NCBI RefSeq assembly: GCF_000735195.1
Contig: NZ_JPIM01000014.1
Coordinates: 1-55,728 of the forward strand
Origin: Chloroflexus sp. MS-G
GTDB taxonomy: Bacteria; Chloroflexota; Chloroflexia; Chloroflexales; Chloroflexaceae
DNA: 55,728 nucleotides
Reading direction: 5' to 3'
Below, one piece after another: positions 17,631-25,952 of the stretch. A program made the position numbers and the translations under genes. Each line of letters starts with the position of its first letter. Position 1 is the stretch's first letter. Below the pieces are notes generated by a model. It did not search any database and had not been told where the DNA came from. It worked only from the letters and a program-made list of their open reading frames with translations.

Positions 17631-18218
17631 CTACCGCTGCGCCAATCCATCGAAGAAGGTTGTAATGATCAGTTCGGCAACCACATCACCTTGCATCTCA
17701 GGTTTAGCTTGTTCGGTGTGAAAGAATGGGTAAAGCATCCCCAACAGCAACCAGGTTGCGGTATGAGGGTCAACCGGTCGCAGCTCGCCACGTTCGATGC
17801 CGGCGCGAATAATGGCTGAGATCGGCGCAATTAACCCCTTGGCATAGCAATGCTCGATACTGGCACGGGCAGTTGTGCTCAGACGAGGTAAATCGTGATT
17901 ACTCAGCCGCAGCAGTGCCCGCTGAGCAGGTGCCTGAGTAAACAACCCCCGGATCAACGCTGTCAACTGGCTGCGTGTATCTGGCTGGCGTTCAGCAGAC
18001 TGAACGAGTTCCGCCATCTCGTTCGCCCAGTTGTTCAGTACTGCGACCAGGAGGTCTTCTTTATCACGAAAATGATGGTAGAGGCCAGCTTTCGATAAAC
18101 CGGCAGCTTCGGCAATCTCGCGCATGGCAATGCCGTCGTAGCCATACGTCACGATCAAGCGCGCCGCTTCATCGATAATCCGGTTCCGAGTCTGTTCTGA
18201 ATGCTGTTGTCGACTCAT
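17631..18218 (-). CDS. TetR family transcriptional repressor
   Basis: A protein of 195 residues with an N-terminal TetR helix-turn-helix: IIDEAARLIVTYGYDGIAMR, then EIAEAAGLSKAGLYHHFRDK (residues about 10-60). The C-terminal ligand-binding helices are divergent, as usual. It lies downstream of an MFS exporter gene on the same strand, and a perfect 14-bp palindrome overlaps the exporter promoter. By the common logic of such pairs it should repress the exporter and be released by an exported compound. Its own upstream region has a TACAAT-like -10 and a different palindrome, GGTATATACC, at 18243-18252, which could be a second site. The inducer is unknown. Confidence 0.92.
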   Translation of the reverse strand: MSRQQHSEQTRNRIIDEAARLIVTYGYDGIAMREIAEAAGLSKAGLYHHFRDKEDLLVAVLNNWANEMAELVQSAERQPDTRSQLTALIRGLFTQAPAQRALLRLSNHDLPRLSTTARASIEHCYAKGLIAPISAIIRAGIERGELRPVDPHTATWLLLGMLYPFFHTEQAKPEMQGDVVAELIITTFFDGLAQR

Positions 18219-18309
18219 ACGATGGTTCGTGATAATAATGCCGGTATATACCTATCCTATATTGTACTCCGATGTCGCAGGCAGTTGACAACGAGGGTCA
18301 TCAGGTTGC

Positions 18310-18374
18310 CTGGCCCCCACCGTTTCCCTACGAACGCAGGTCGCCGGTCTGCGCCTAGTTGTGGGGGCTGAGGA
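18310..18374. repeat. Nested inverted repeat between the MFS and tetR genes
   Basis: GCCCCCAC near 18312 pairs with GTGGGGGC near 18362, and a smaller hairpin CGCAG...CTGCG lies inside. The structure fills most of the 209-nt spacer and probably separates the exporter transcript from the tetR transcript, although no T-run is present on either strand. Confidence 0.45.
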
Positions 18375-18427
18375 ACATACAAGAAAGGCGGGTTTGGCCC
18401 CGCCCCGCCCGATAACGACGGTGTATT

Positions 18428-19813
18428 TCATGAATGAACGCCTGCCAGTGCCGTCGCCCGTTCAGCCGCCCGACTCTTCAGCCCGAGTGCCAGCGGTGTG
18501 AGGATCAGCATCATGACTCCAATCACCAGGAATGCAAAGCTATAGCCGACAACTGCACCGCCACCGGTTGCTGCCAGTAAGCCGACCAACACTGCCCCCA
18601 GCAACTGACCACTACCCATAGTAACCGTCAGCAAGCCTTGCGCAGCGGCACGTTCGCTGGCCGGTACTTCGTTGAGCAGGATGTAGCGTAACGCTGCGCC
18701 CAGTAAGATTGCTAGCCCCAAGCCGATAACGATTGACGCAATGTAGAACATGACAAGCGAGGTTGACCACACTCCCAGCAGTACCATCCCGATCCCGCTG
18801 AGCACAACTCCAACACTCACGACCATCCGCGAGCCAAACCGGTCGAGCATACGCCCCGAAATCGGCGAACCGACAGCCATTGCCAGCACGATTGGTAAGA
18901 GCATAAAGCTGGCCGTTGAGCTGCTTACCCCGTAGGCTGCGGTCAGCAATGCTGGTACAAAGACGATAGACGACTCGGCGACCCCTGCGCCGATGGCTAA
19001 TGCTGTTGTCAACCAGATTTGCCGTGAGCGAAAGATGGCTGGTTGCAGGATCGGCTCGACAGCCCGTCGCTCGACGGCAATGAATACCGGCACAAGTGCG
19101 GCGGCCACGATCAGCGCACCTATCGCCAGTAGTGGTAATGTCCCGCCGCGAAGCTGATCTGGCTCGAGGCTGGTCAACCCATAAGCCAGTGCCGTTAGCA
19201 TGATGCCAAGAGTTACCAGCCCTACCATATCGAACGGTGTCGTCGTTGTGCGCGTGCGTCCGGGCAAGAGCCGCAGGCTGAACAGAATCAGAACTACTGC
19301 AATTGGGATGTTGACCAGGAAGAGCCATTGCCAGCCGAGCAGTAATAGCAATCCACCAATAATCGGCCCGATGAGAAAGGCAATCCCGAAGACCGCCCCG
19401 ATCAAACCGAGGGCTGATCCCCGTTTCTCGGGTGGAAATGTGTCACCGATAACGGCACTAGCGACCGGAATGACACCACCAGCGCTGACTCCCTGCACTA
19501 GCCTACCTACCAACAGTAGGGTAAAAGATGGTGCGATAGCAACCAACAGTGAGCCGAGGGCAAATCCGCCCAGACTGGCGACGTACAAGAGACGGCGTCC
19601 AAAGCGATCAGAGAGGGCAGCAATGGTGGGTGTACCAACCAGATTGCCCAATACGTAGATTGAAAAGACCCATGACAGCGCTCGTTCATCGACGGCAAAG
19701 ACGCGCTGAATGACCGGCAATGCCGGCCCAACGATCGCAATATCGAGCGCTGCCATTAAGACACCGACAAATAGGAGTCCCAGAATTTGATTCCGCTGTC
19801 GTTCACTGTTCAT
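18428..19813 (-). CDS. MFS multidrug-type exporter
   Basis: A major facilitator superfamily transporter of 461 residues with 12 to 14 membrane segments. Visible motifs are the D1 aspartate region (MAALDIAIVGPALPVIQR), motif A as LSDRFGRRLLY, motif B-like LLVGRLVQG and motif C as FLIGPIIGG, the last being an antiporter/export mark. These fit proton-coupled drug efflux. The ATG at 19813 has AGGAGAG 7 nt upstream; the longer open frame to 19957 runs through the promoter and operator and is rejected. The tetR gene lies downstream on the same strand, so the pair forms a self-contained efflux module. Confidence 0.9.
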   Translation of the reverse strand: MNSERQRNQILGLLFVGVLMAALDIAIVGPALPVIQRVFAVDERALSWVFSIYVLGNLVGTPTIAALSDRFGRRLLYVASLGGFALGSLLVAIAPSFTLLLVGRLVQGVSAGGVIPVASAVIGDTFPPEKRGSALGLIGAVFGIAFLIGPIIGGLLLLLGWQWLFLVNIPIAVVLILFSLRLLPGRTRTTTTPFDMVGLVTLGIMLTALAYGLTSLEPDQLRGGTLPLLAIGALIVAAALVPVFIAVERRAVEPILQPAIFRSRQIWLTTALAIGAGVAESSIVFVPALLTAAYGVSSSTASFMLLPIVLAMAVGSPISGRMLDRFGSRMVVSVGVVLSGIGMVLLGVWSTSLVMFYIASIVIGLGLAILLGAALRYILLNEVPASERAAAQGLLTVTMGSGQLLGAVLVGLLAATGGGAVVGYSFAFLVIGVMMLILTPLALGLKSRAAERATALAGVHS

Positions 19814-19847
19814 AAGCTGTACTCTCCTCAATTTTGTACTTATACCG

Positions 19848-19861
19848 ACCGACCGGTCGGT
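19848..19861. promoter_or_regulatory. TetR-type operator palindrome
   Basis: ACCGACCGGTCGGT is a perfect 14-bp palindrome with the GACCGGTC core known from many TetR-family operators. It lies 4 nt downstream of the exporter -10 box on the minus strand, so a bound repressor would cover the transcription start. The adjacent TetR gene is the obvious candidate. Confidence 0.75.
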
Positions 19862-19865
19862 TTGT

Positions 19866-19871
19866 ATTATA
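19866..19871 (-). promoter_or_regulatory. -10 box of the MFS exporter promoter
   Basis: On the minus strand the sequence reads GCTATAATAC, a consensus TATAAT. No good -35 match is seen 16-18 nt upstream, as expected for a promoter needing help or an extended -10. Confidence 0.6.
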
Positions 19872-20288
19872 GCACAAGGGGTGCATAATTGAGAAGAGAG
19901 CGGAGAGAGCGGAAATGAGGTGAGGAGTGAGAAGTGAGCAGGGAGTACGGAGGACAATACCCTTCACCGGAAAGATAGAATCAGGTTCCCAACCTGCTCG
20001 CGGAGGGGCCTGTAGCAGATGTACTGGTATGGGGAGAGATGAGGAAGGGGTTGATGAGGTGGGTGAGGGTTCCAGCCGTTCATCCCAAAACACGGCCTTT
20101 CAGCCCGTGCTACCAGGTGACCATACGGATCGGTGATTATCCGTTGGCAGGGGTGTGAATGTGTTCTTGTCGCTCTGTGCAACTACTGGCGAAGGAAAGA
20201 GCCTTGCCCCCAAATCGCGGTATAATCAGAGTATTCGACGAACGGCAAGCGTGCATTTTTGCGCTGCCCGATACAAAGGAGTATCACA
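19872..20288. other. Intergenic region between the MFS and acyl-CoA dehydrogenase genes
   Basis: About 420 nt with no believable gene. The exporter promoter lies at its left edge and the acyl-CoA dehydrogenase -10 box (20220-20225) near its right. The middle is purine-rich on the plus strand up to about 20070 and looks like non-coding repeat-type DNA. I see no other defined element. Confidence 0.45.
20220..20225 (+). promoter_or_regulatory. -10 box upstream of the acyl-CoA dehydrogenase gene
   Basis: GCGGTATAATC contains a consensus TATAAT 63 nt before the start codon. A -35 element is not evident at standard spacing. Confidence 0.45.
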
Positions 20289-21542
20289 ATGGATTTGACG
20301 GCAAATTACGATATGTTTCTCGGCCCCGAACACGAGATGCTGCGCCAGACCGTGCGTAACTTCGCCGAACGGGAAGTAGCACCATACATCCGCGAGTGGG
20401 ATCGAAGCGGCGCAAAGGCGGAAGGGCCAGAGGATCGACCGTATCTGCGTCCGGTTCTGAAACGGATGGGAGAGCTGGGTTTTCTCGGTATCTGTATTCC
20501 GCAGCGCTACGGCGGGGCCGGCATGGATTATCTGGCGCTTGCCGTGGTGTGCGAGGAGCTTGAGCGTGTTGATAGCTTTCTGCGTGTGGTGATGAGTGTG
20601 CATACCGGGCTAAACTCACTCTCGATTTTTCAGTGGGGAACGGAAGAGCAAAAACAACGCTTTCTGGTACCGCAGGCGCGCGGTGAGAAGCTGGCTGCAT
20701 ACTGTCTCACTGAACCCAATAGCGGTACTGATGCCGCAGCGATGCAGGCGACCGCCCGCCGTGAAGGTGATGAATACGTTCTCAATGGTGAGAAGATTTG
20801 GATCAGCCTTGCCGATCTGGCCGATAACTTTCTGGTGTTTGCCAAGACCGATCCCAGCGCCGGGCCACGCGGTATTACTGCTTTTATCGTCGAGCGCTCG
20901 ATGCCCGGTGTCCGCAGTTACCCCATTCACGGCAAATTGGGAGTACGCGCCGGCAACACCGGCGGCGTTGTCTTCAACGATGTGCGGGTACCGCTCTCGC
21001 ACCGGCTTGGTGAAGAGGGGGAAGGCTTTAAGATCGCGATGGCTGCGCTTGATAATGGACGCTATACCGTTGCCGCTGGCGCAACCGGTCTGATCCAGGC
21101 CAGCCTTGAGGCGAGTATCCGCTACGCCCGCGAACGACAAACGTTTGGCGTTCCCATTGCTGAACATCAACTCGTGAAGCGTATGATCAGTCATATGGTG
21201 CGCAAACTCGATACATCGCGGCTCCTCGTCTACCGGGCGGGCTGGATGAAGAATAAGGGTATTCGCAACACTCGTGAGACGACATTAGCCAAGTGGCATG
21301 CGACTGTCAGTAGCTTTGAGGCTGCCGACGATGCCATTCAGATTCACGGTGCATACGGATACGCCGATGAGTATCCAGTTGAACGGTATTTGCGCAATGC
21401 GCGCGGTGCGATTATCTACGAAGGCACTCGCGAACTGCAAGAGTTGTTGCAGGCCGATTTTGTGATGGGCTACCGCAAATATCCGAAGCTACGCTGTGAA
21501 CTGCCAGCGTATGATCCGGATTTCTGGGAAAGTGATGGTTAA
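20289..21542 (+). CDS. Acyl-CoA dehydrogenase
   Basis: An FAD-dependent acyl-CoA dehydrogenase of 417 residues, slightly longer than the usual 380. It removes the alpha and beta hydrogens of an acyl-CoA and passes electrons to ETF. The N-terminal helical domain (RQTVRNFAEREVAPY), the FAD strand YCLTEPNSGTDAAAMQ, EKIWISLADLADNF and the C-terminal FAD helix QIHGAYGYADEYPVERYLR are all visible. The base Glu is at the SCAD/glutaryl position, E378 in IIYEGTREL. Substrate length is not determined. The ATG at 20289 follows AAAGGAG with 7-nt spacing. The gene stands alone, without ETF or thiolase neighbours. Confidence 0.93.
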   Translation: MDLTANYDMFLGPEHEMLRQTVRNFAEREVAPYIREWDRSGAKAEGPEDRPYLRPVLKRMGELGFLGICIPQRYGGAGMDYLALAVVCEELERVDSFLRVVMSVHTGLNSLSIFQWGTEEQKQRFLVPQARGEKLAAYCLTEPNSGTDAAAMQATARREGDEYVLNGEKIWISLADLADNFLVFAKTDPSAGPRGITAFIVERSMPGVRSYPIHGKLGVRAGNTGGVVFNDVRVPLSHRLGEEGEGFKIAMAALDNGRYTVAAGATGLIQASLEASIRYARERQTFGVPIAEHQLVKRMISHMVRKLDTSRLLVYRAGWMKNKGIRNTRETTLAKWHATVSSFEAADDAIQIHGAYGYADEYPVERYLRNARGAIIYEGTRELQELLQADFVMGYRKYPKLRCELPAYDPDFWESDG

Positions 21543-21956
21543 TGTTGCTGCTTTCAGTCCTTTGCTGATCGGAATGAAGCAGGCGTCGCTCTGCCATCAG
21601 CGAACAATATCAAGCGCCTATCCGAAATCTCCTATCGCAGCAGAAGATTGGTCGGGGTGCAGCGTCGCTGCGCCGAGAAGAGGGCGGCGGGATGCGTCTG
21701 ATGGTGGCGTTGCGGGGTAGGCAACGTGGGAATGGTCGATGCGCTGGGTGGCGGGTACTGGTCGGGACGAGGCGCCTCCTCGCCCCGACAGGTGTCCACG
21801 GTGATGATCGTGGAGCGCCTGTCCGACATACCCTGTTGCAGCAACAGAATTCGGTTGGGGCGAGCAGCCCTGTGCCCGTCCATTGGGAGGTAGGAGGGGC
21901 GAGGCGGTGCCTCGCCTCTACTGATCCGTTCAACATTTGAAAGCAGGTCTTGCGCG
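21543..21956. repeat. Hairpin-rich intergenic block
   Basis: This 414-nt spacer has no convincing gene but at least four hairpins. GGTGCAGC/GCTGCGCC lies at 21656-21674. A 12-bp stem with one mismatch (GTCGGGaCGAGG/CCTCGcCCCGAC) lies at 21761-21789. CTGTTGC-A-GCAACAG lies at 21833-21847. AGGGGCGAGGC-GGT-GCCTCGCCTCT lies at 21895-21919. The last has the same plan as the hairpin in the 100-bp tandem repeat at 25953. The block reads as an accumulation of mobile or expanding palindromic elements. Confidence 0.65.
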
Positions 21957-22913
21957 ATGATAGAATATAACGACCTGAGCGAACTATCACCATTCCTCAT
22001 CATTACACCCAATCCAGCAATTGATCGGATACTGGTCGTTCCCGCACTCCAGATTGGTCAGGCGCAACGGGTACAAGAATCGCGGATCGCGGCTGGCGGC
22101 AAAGGCTTGAATGTAGGCAGAGCAATGAAGTCACTTGGTGTTACTGCGTCGATCCTGGCGCCACTCGGTGGCTTTACCGGTCAACAGGCTACACACCTGG
22201 CTCGGCGTGAGGGTTTAGCGCTCAGTGATGTTCCTATCGGCGATGAGACACGAGTTTGTACGTTGGTCGTCGATCTGGCTACGCAACAGGTCACCGTCCT
22301 AAACGAAATTGGGCCACAGCTTACTGCTACGGAGTGGGTAACGTTCGAGCAAGCGATCCTAGACAATCCGGCGACGTGGCATCTCTTTTGTGGTAGCCTC
22401 CCGCCGGGGGTTGAAGCATCAACGCTAGCAGCATTAATCAGAGCGTTGCGTATACGAGGAAAACGGGTTCTGATCGATACCAGCGGTGCAGCGCTGGCAA
22501 TGGCAATTACCGCTCAACCGGACGTGGTCAAGGTCAATGGCGAAGAGCTAGGGGGTCTGTTCGGCGACCATATCAATAATGAACACACCGCTTACCAGGC
22601 CGCCATCCGTCTACACCGGGAAGGGATCGAGCAGGTGATCGTTACACTTGGTGCCGATGGTGCGATTGGTGTCAATCGAACAACGGTTGTCAAAGCTACC
22701 CCGCCGGCAGTATCGGTTCAAAACCCGATTGGTTGCGGAGATTCATTCTTTGCCGGCCTGGCTATCGCGCTTGAACGCGGGCAACCACTCGCTACGGCAC
22801 TCCGGCTGGCTACCGCTTGTGGCGCAGCCGATGCCCAAACGCTGGCTCCCGGCCACATCGCCTACGCTACCGTCAACGCACTTGCCGAAAAGGTGCACTT
22901 ACGCTACTGGTGA
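21957..22913 (+). CDS. PfkB-family sugar kinase (1-phosphofructokinase-like)
   Basis: A ribokinase-fold kinase of 318 residues. It begins with ITPNPAIDRILVVP, the opening typical of the FruK/LacC/PfkB-II branch, and has the first PfkB signature at AAGGKGLNVGRAMKSLG. The second signature reads NPIGCGDSFFAG, where the usual GAGD is GCGD; the catalytic base is D262. The branch phosphorylates fructose-1-phosphate, fructose-6-phosphate or tagatose-6-phosphate with ATP; which one applies here is open. No PTS genes are near, which makes a fructose-PTS role less likely. The 3' end overlaps a convergent small gene by 10 nt. Confidence 0.88.
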   Translation: MIEYNDLSELSPFLIITPNPAIDRILVVPALQIGQAQRVQESRIAAGGKGLNVGRAMKSLGVTASILAPLGGFTGQQATHLARREGLALSDVPIGDETRVCTLVVDLATQQVTVLNEIGPQLTATEWVTFEQAILDNPATWHLFCGSLPPGVEASTLAALIRALRIRGKRVLIDTSGAALAMAITAQPDVVKVNGEELGGLFGDHINNEHTAYQAAIRLHREGIEQVIVTLGADGAIGVNRTTVVKATPPAVSVQNPIGCGDSFFAGLAIALERGQPLATALRLATACGAADAQTLAPGHIAYATVNALAEKVHLRYW

Positions 22914-23227
22914 ACTTCAGCCGGTTGGGGTGGTGAGGCATCGATCAGACGTGCTAACTGCCGCATTTGATCAGCATTCAGATATGCACTCCGCTGCCCA
23001 GAGGCTGTATAAAAAGCCAGATCGCCGGAAGCGCCAAGGATGAGACGGTACGATCCCAGCTCACGAATCCGCTTCTGCACCGAACCGAGCAGTTCGCGTA
23101 GTACAGCTACCTCATCAGCATTCAGCACCACAGCATCGTAGCCACGGATTAGATGGTGTAACACCAACGCCGGTGTTGCTTCAGGATGGTACGCTGCCTC
23201 AAATTCACCGATCAGCGCAATCCGCAT
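22904..23227 (-). CDS. Small hypothetical protein
   Basis: A protein of 107 residues starting MRIALIGEFEAAYHPEATP. The first strand and the following helix look like a Rossmann-type start (RIALIGEF), and the C-terminal half is helical with a Tyr/Asn pair (RSAYLNADQMRQL). I do not recognise a family. The ATG at 23227 overlaps the methyltransferase stop by 23 nt, so it is coupled to that gene; the frame is open further upstream but inside the methyltransferase. It ends 10 nt inside the convergent PfkB gene. The conserved overlap style supports a real gene. Confidence 0.65.
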   Translation of the reverse strand: MRIALIGEFEAAYHPEATPALVLHHLIRGYDAVVLNADEVAVLRELLGSVQKRIRELGSYRLILGASGDLAFYTASGQRSAYLNADQMRQLARLIDASPPQPAEVHQ

Positions 23228-24020
23228 CCTCTGCCTCCCTCGCGACCGGTCGGTCGCGAACTGCAACGACCACCTGCCAGATACTCGTCTCATCGAACGG
23301 AACTGGCGGCAAGCTTGTATCGCCGAACACACTGAGCGGGCGTAGTCCGGCAGTGCGTAGCATCGCTGTTAATTCCGGAAACCCGTATAGTCGAATCTGA
23401 TCGCCAGGATGAGTAACATCAATACCACGACTGACATCAACATAGCGGTAATCAATTTCGAGCACTGCCCGGCGCGGGTCAAAGCGGGCTTCGCGTAAAA
23501 CGAAACCACTTCCAATGGGATACCAGCCACTCCGAAAGTCATGCAGATAACGACCAATCTGGTAGGGATTGAGACACTGTAACAAGAGCTTGCCACCGGG
23601 CACTAAAGTGTGCGCAATGCCGTTCAAGACGGCCTGATTCGTCTCATCGTCGAAAAAGCCAAGACTGCTGTTCATCAACAAAACGGCATCAAAGCGCTCG
23701 TGGTAGGGTAAACTGCGCATATCGCCGGTGACAAACTCGACATTCAGCCCCCGTTCGGTGGCTGCTGTACGGGCATGGCTGATCACCGACTCCGCAGCAT
23801 CAAGCCCAACCACCGTCCAGCCACGTTCGGCCAGCATCAGACTGTGCCGCCCATTGCCGCATGCTAGATCAAGGATTGTCTCAACGCCTTGTAAGCCGAG
23901 GGCGTTGATCAGAAAATCAACTTCACGGCGGGTTAGCTCATCGGCGTATTGCCGATAATGAGCAAATTCATAGACCTGAAATAACTCTTCCCACCACTCA
24001 CGCGAAGCCTGTTCGGGCAT
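23205..24020 (-). CDS. Class I SAM-dependent methyltransferase
   Basis: A protein of 271 residues with a Rossmann methyltransferase core. Motif I is ILDLACGNGRHSLMLAERG (about residues 49-67). The acidic end of strand 2 is VVGLDAAE, the post-I loop is FVTGDMRSLPY, and motif IV is FDAVLLMNSSLGFFDDE. The C-terminal 100 residues form beta strands as in the UbiE/small-molecule type 11/25 groups. Substrate is not deducible. The ATG at 24020 has AGGAG 6 nt upstream. It is the middle gene of a minus-strand operon, 18 nt after the SDR gene and overlapping the small gene that follows. Confidence 0.9.
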   Translation of the reverse strand: MPEQASREWWEELFQVYEFAHYRQYADELTRREVDFLINALGLQGVETILDLACGNGRHSLMLAERGWTVVGLDAAESVISHARTAATERGLNVEFVTGDMRSLPYHERFDAVLLMNSSLGFFDDETNQAVLNGIAHTLVPGGKLLLQCLNPYQIGRYLHDFRSGWYPIGSGFVLREARFDPRRAVLEIDYRYVDVSRGIDVTHPGDQIRLYGFPELTAMLRTAGLRPLSVFGDTSLPPVPFDETSIWQVVVAVRDRPVAREAEDADCADR

Positions 24021-24038
24021 TATAAACTCCTGACCCGC

Positions 24039-24758
24039 CTACAGATCGACAGTGCGCGGCATAATTGGCAATTCATCAACGCGCAGACTCGGTGGCAGTG
24101 TACACACCCAGAGTAACGCCTGCGCCACATCATCAACCGTCATCAGACGCTTACGCAAATCTTCAGCCGGGTTCAGCGGTGCAATATCAGCATTGATCAT
24201 CCCAGAGTATACGGTAGTCACAAAGACATTGTACGGGCGTAACTCTTGTGCCAGGGCTTGTGACAGGCCCGATAACGCGAACTTGGCGGCGCAAAACGGT
24301 GCAATGTTCGCCACGCCAACCTTCCCAACCCGTGAGCCGAGATTGACAATGGTACCACTCCGCTGACGCTTCATATACGGTACCACTGCCCGCATCAAAT
24401 AAAATACGCCGTTAAGATTGGTATTCATAACCTCTTGCCACTCGGCGTCGGTAAATTGCTCGAGCGGCGCAATCTTCTCGATATTGCCGGCACAGTTTAA
24501 CAAGATATCGACTCGCCCCATCATCTGGACGGTCGTGTCCACCAGATACTGGACCTGTGATGAGACCGTAATGTCGGTTGGAATTGCGAAAGCGTTGTGG
24601 CCCTCGGTTGTGATCATGCTGACCAAATGTTCAAGCCGTTCACGTCGCCGGGCAGCGACCACGACCGTCGCTCCTTCGCGAGCGAAGAGCCGGGCAGCGG
24701 CGTAACCAACCCCACTAGAAGCACCGGTAATAATTGCAACTCGTCCTCTTAACTTCAT
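24039..24758 (-). CDS. Short-chain dehydrogenase/reductase with Phe at the catalytic Tyr
   Basis: A classical SDR fold of 239 residues. The cofactor motif is TGASSGVG (TGxxxGxG), with Arg-rich strand-2 end VVAARRRERL suggesting NADP(H), then NCAGN and the structural Asn in NTNLNGVF. The catalytic Ser is S142 (NLGSRVG) and Lys is K159, but the Tyr four residues before that Lys is Phe155 (codon TTT at 24296-24294). Either the enzyme acts differently or its role is non-catalytic. Start ATG 24758 has GGAGAGA upstream, and a TATAAT at 24807-24802 could serve as the -10 box. It leads the operon with the methyltransferase and small gene. Confidence 0.9.
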   Translation of the reverse strand: MKLRGRVAIITGASSGVGYAAARLFAREGATVVVAARRRERLEHLVSMITTEGHNAFAIPTDITVSSQVQYLVDTTVQMMGRVDILLNCAGNIEKIAPLEQFTDAEWQEVMNTNLNGVFYLMRAVVPYMKRQRSGTIVNLGSRVGKVGVANIAPFCAAKFALSGLSQALAQELRPYNVFVTTVYSGMINADIAPLNPAEDLRKRLMTVDDVAQALLWVCTLPPSLRVDELPIMPRTVDL

Positions 24759-24801
24759 GACATTCTCTCCGAATACTGCTGGAAATCACGGCTTCATAGA
24801 T

Positions 24802-24807
24802 ATTATA
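24802..24807 (-). promoter_or_regulatory. -10 box upstream of the SDR operon
   Basis: The minus strand reads GGTATAATATC, a consensus TATAAT 44 nt before the SDR start codon. A -35 element is not clear. Confidence 0.45.
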
Positions 24808-25334
24808 CCTGAAGAATAAAATAAAATCGGCGCTGATGAAGGGACAGTCGGCGTTTGCAAAGTTTTCATCGTTTGGACCGAACGGTTGCCGATGGTCCCC
24901 GACCCATGCGCTTGCCTGGGCGCGCAGGTCTCTGGTCTGGGTCTTGCAGTAACATGGCAAGAAACCATCGTGTGTCGCATGAGGATGCCATCATCCCCCA
25001 GGCCCTCGCAAGGCGAGGTCGGGGAAACCTTCCCTTACCATACGGTGACGAGCATGATTGGTGGGACAACCAGAGGTTTGCCGCAGATGACCGCTACATC
25101 GTCCGTATCAATCGGGCCAACCTATACCAGGACGGTTGAACAGCAGTCTGAACAGGTTTCACCGCTCACGCCAAGCGCGGGCTAGCAGCTCGCGCTTCCG
25201 GGTCATAGGAGCATTCTCAGAACTTTCTAAGGCAAGCTTGGTTATACTCTGGTAGAATCATTGTGCTACTATTGCGTTAGTGTGCGAGAGATGGTATAAC
25301 ATAACAGGTAACAACATACAGGAAAAGGGTCGCG
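24808..25334. other. Intergenic region between the SDR operon and HD-domain gene
   Basis: About 530 nt without a recognisable gene. It contains a hairpin, CCTCGC-AAG-GCGAGG flanked by CCCC and GGGG (24996-25024), and a copy of the GCGGGC hairpin element at 25177-25199. An open frame covering 24855-25139 has no family resemblance and no ribosome site. The promoter of the HD-domain gene should lie in the last 150 nt, where a TAGAAT (25253-25258) is a weak -10 candidate. Confidence 0.45.
25177..25199 (+). repeat. Dispersed GCGGGC hairpin element, copy 2
   Basis: GCGGGCT-AGC-AGCTCGC forms a 7-bp stem. The inner pair is T-A where the copies at 26028 and 26128 have C-G, a compensating change that keeps the stem. 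The tail is GCTTCCGGG instead of GCACCCAGG. Confidence 0.55.
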
Positions 25335-25904
25335 ATGTACTGGGAAACCATCACTGATCTGTTACACCACCCACGAGTTATCGAGACACGTTACCATATG
25401 CACCACAGTGTTCCCAAGCATGATCATCTTATGCGTTCGGTACACTTCTCGTACTATCTGGCACCATTTTTTGGCGCCGATCAGGTAACGTGTGTTCGTG
25501 CTGCCCTCTTACACGACCTCGACTCGCGTTATGGTACCCTGACCACTCATGGCGCTATTGCGGCACGGGTAGCTGCTGAGCTGGGCGAGCCGGAAGCAGT
25601 TTCGGCAGCTATCATTAGCCACATGTACCCCTTTGGCCCACGTCCAACCACTCGTGAAGGGTGGGTATTAGCGGTAGCTGACAAACTGGCTTCACTGGCC
25701 GATCTGAGTGCATTTATCGGTGGGTTGTTCTCTGGGCGGAGTCTCCATATTCGCCGCCAGCTCTGCAAGAGTGACCCCTTTTACGCCTCGCGCCGTGCCC
25801 GACGACGGCACCGCCGTCTGATCAGTTCACTCTGGCGGCGACTGGGCCGTAAGGGCCTTAGCTGGTGGCGTTTCGATGGTCGTGAAACGGTAGGGCGGGT
25901 TTAG
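25335..25904 (+). CDS. HD-domain phosphohydrolase-like protein
   Basis: A cytoplasmic protein of 189 residues. Residues 15-125 show HD-superfamily metal ligands in order: HHSVPKHDHLMRSVHFSYYLA, the HD pair in ALLHDLDSRYG, His in IISHMYPFG and Asp in VLAVADKLASLAD. The C-terminal 55 residues are very basic (RRARRRHRRLISSLWRRLGRK), which suggests nucleic-acid or membrane contact. HD proteins hydrolyse nucleotides or phosphate esters; the substrate here is unknown. The gene is isolated between repeat-rich spacers. The ATG at 25335 is preceded by a GGAAAAGGG ribosome site. Confidence 0.85.
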   Translation: MYWETITDLLHHPRVIETRYHMHHSVPKHDHLMRSVHFSYYLAPFFGADQVTCVRAALLHDLDSRYGTLTTHGAIAARVAAELGEPEAVSAAIISHMYPFGPRPTTREGWVLAVADKLASLADLSAFIGGLFSGRSLHIRRQLCKSDPFYASRRARRRHRRLISSLWRRLGRKGLSWWRFDGRETVGRV

Positions 25905-25952
25905 AGTCCGTGGTTGGATACAGCTATCAGAGGTCAAGACGGAGTTTTGGTA

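Noticed and set aside
23240..23258. A GACCGGTC palindrome like the TetR operator.
   Set aside because: It is inside the methyltransferase coding region near its 3' end and not at a promoter; codons for Arg-Asp-Arg-Pro produce it.
24855..25139. Open frame of 94 codons between the SDR and HD-domain genes.
   Set aside because: No ribosome site, no family resemblance, and it runs through hairpin DNA; treated as non-coding.
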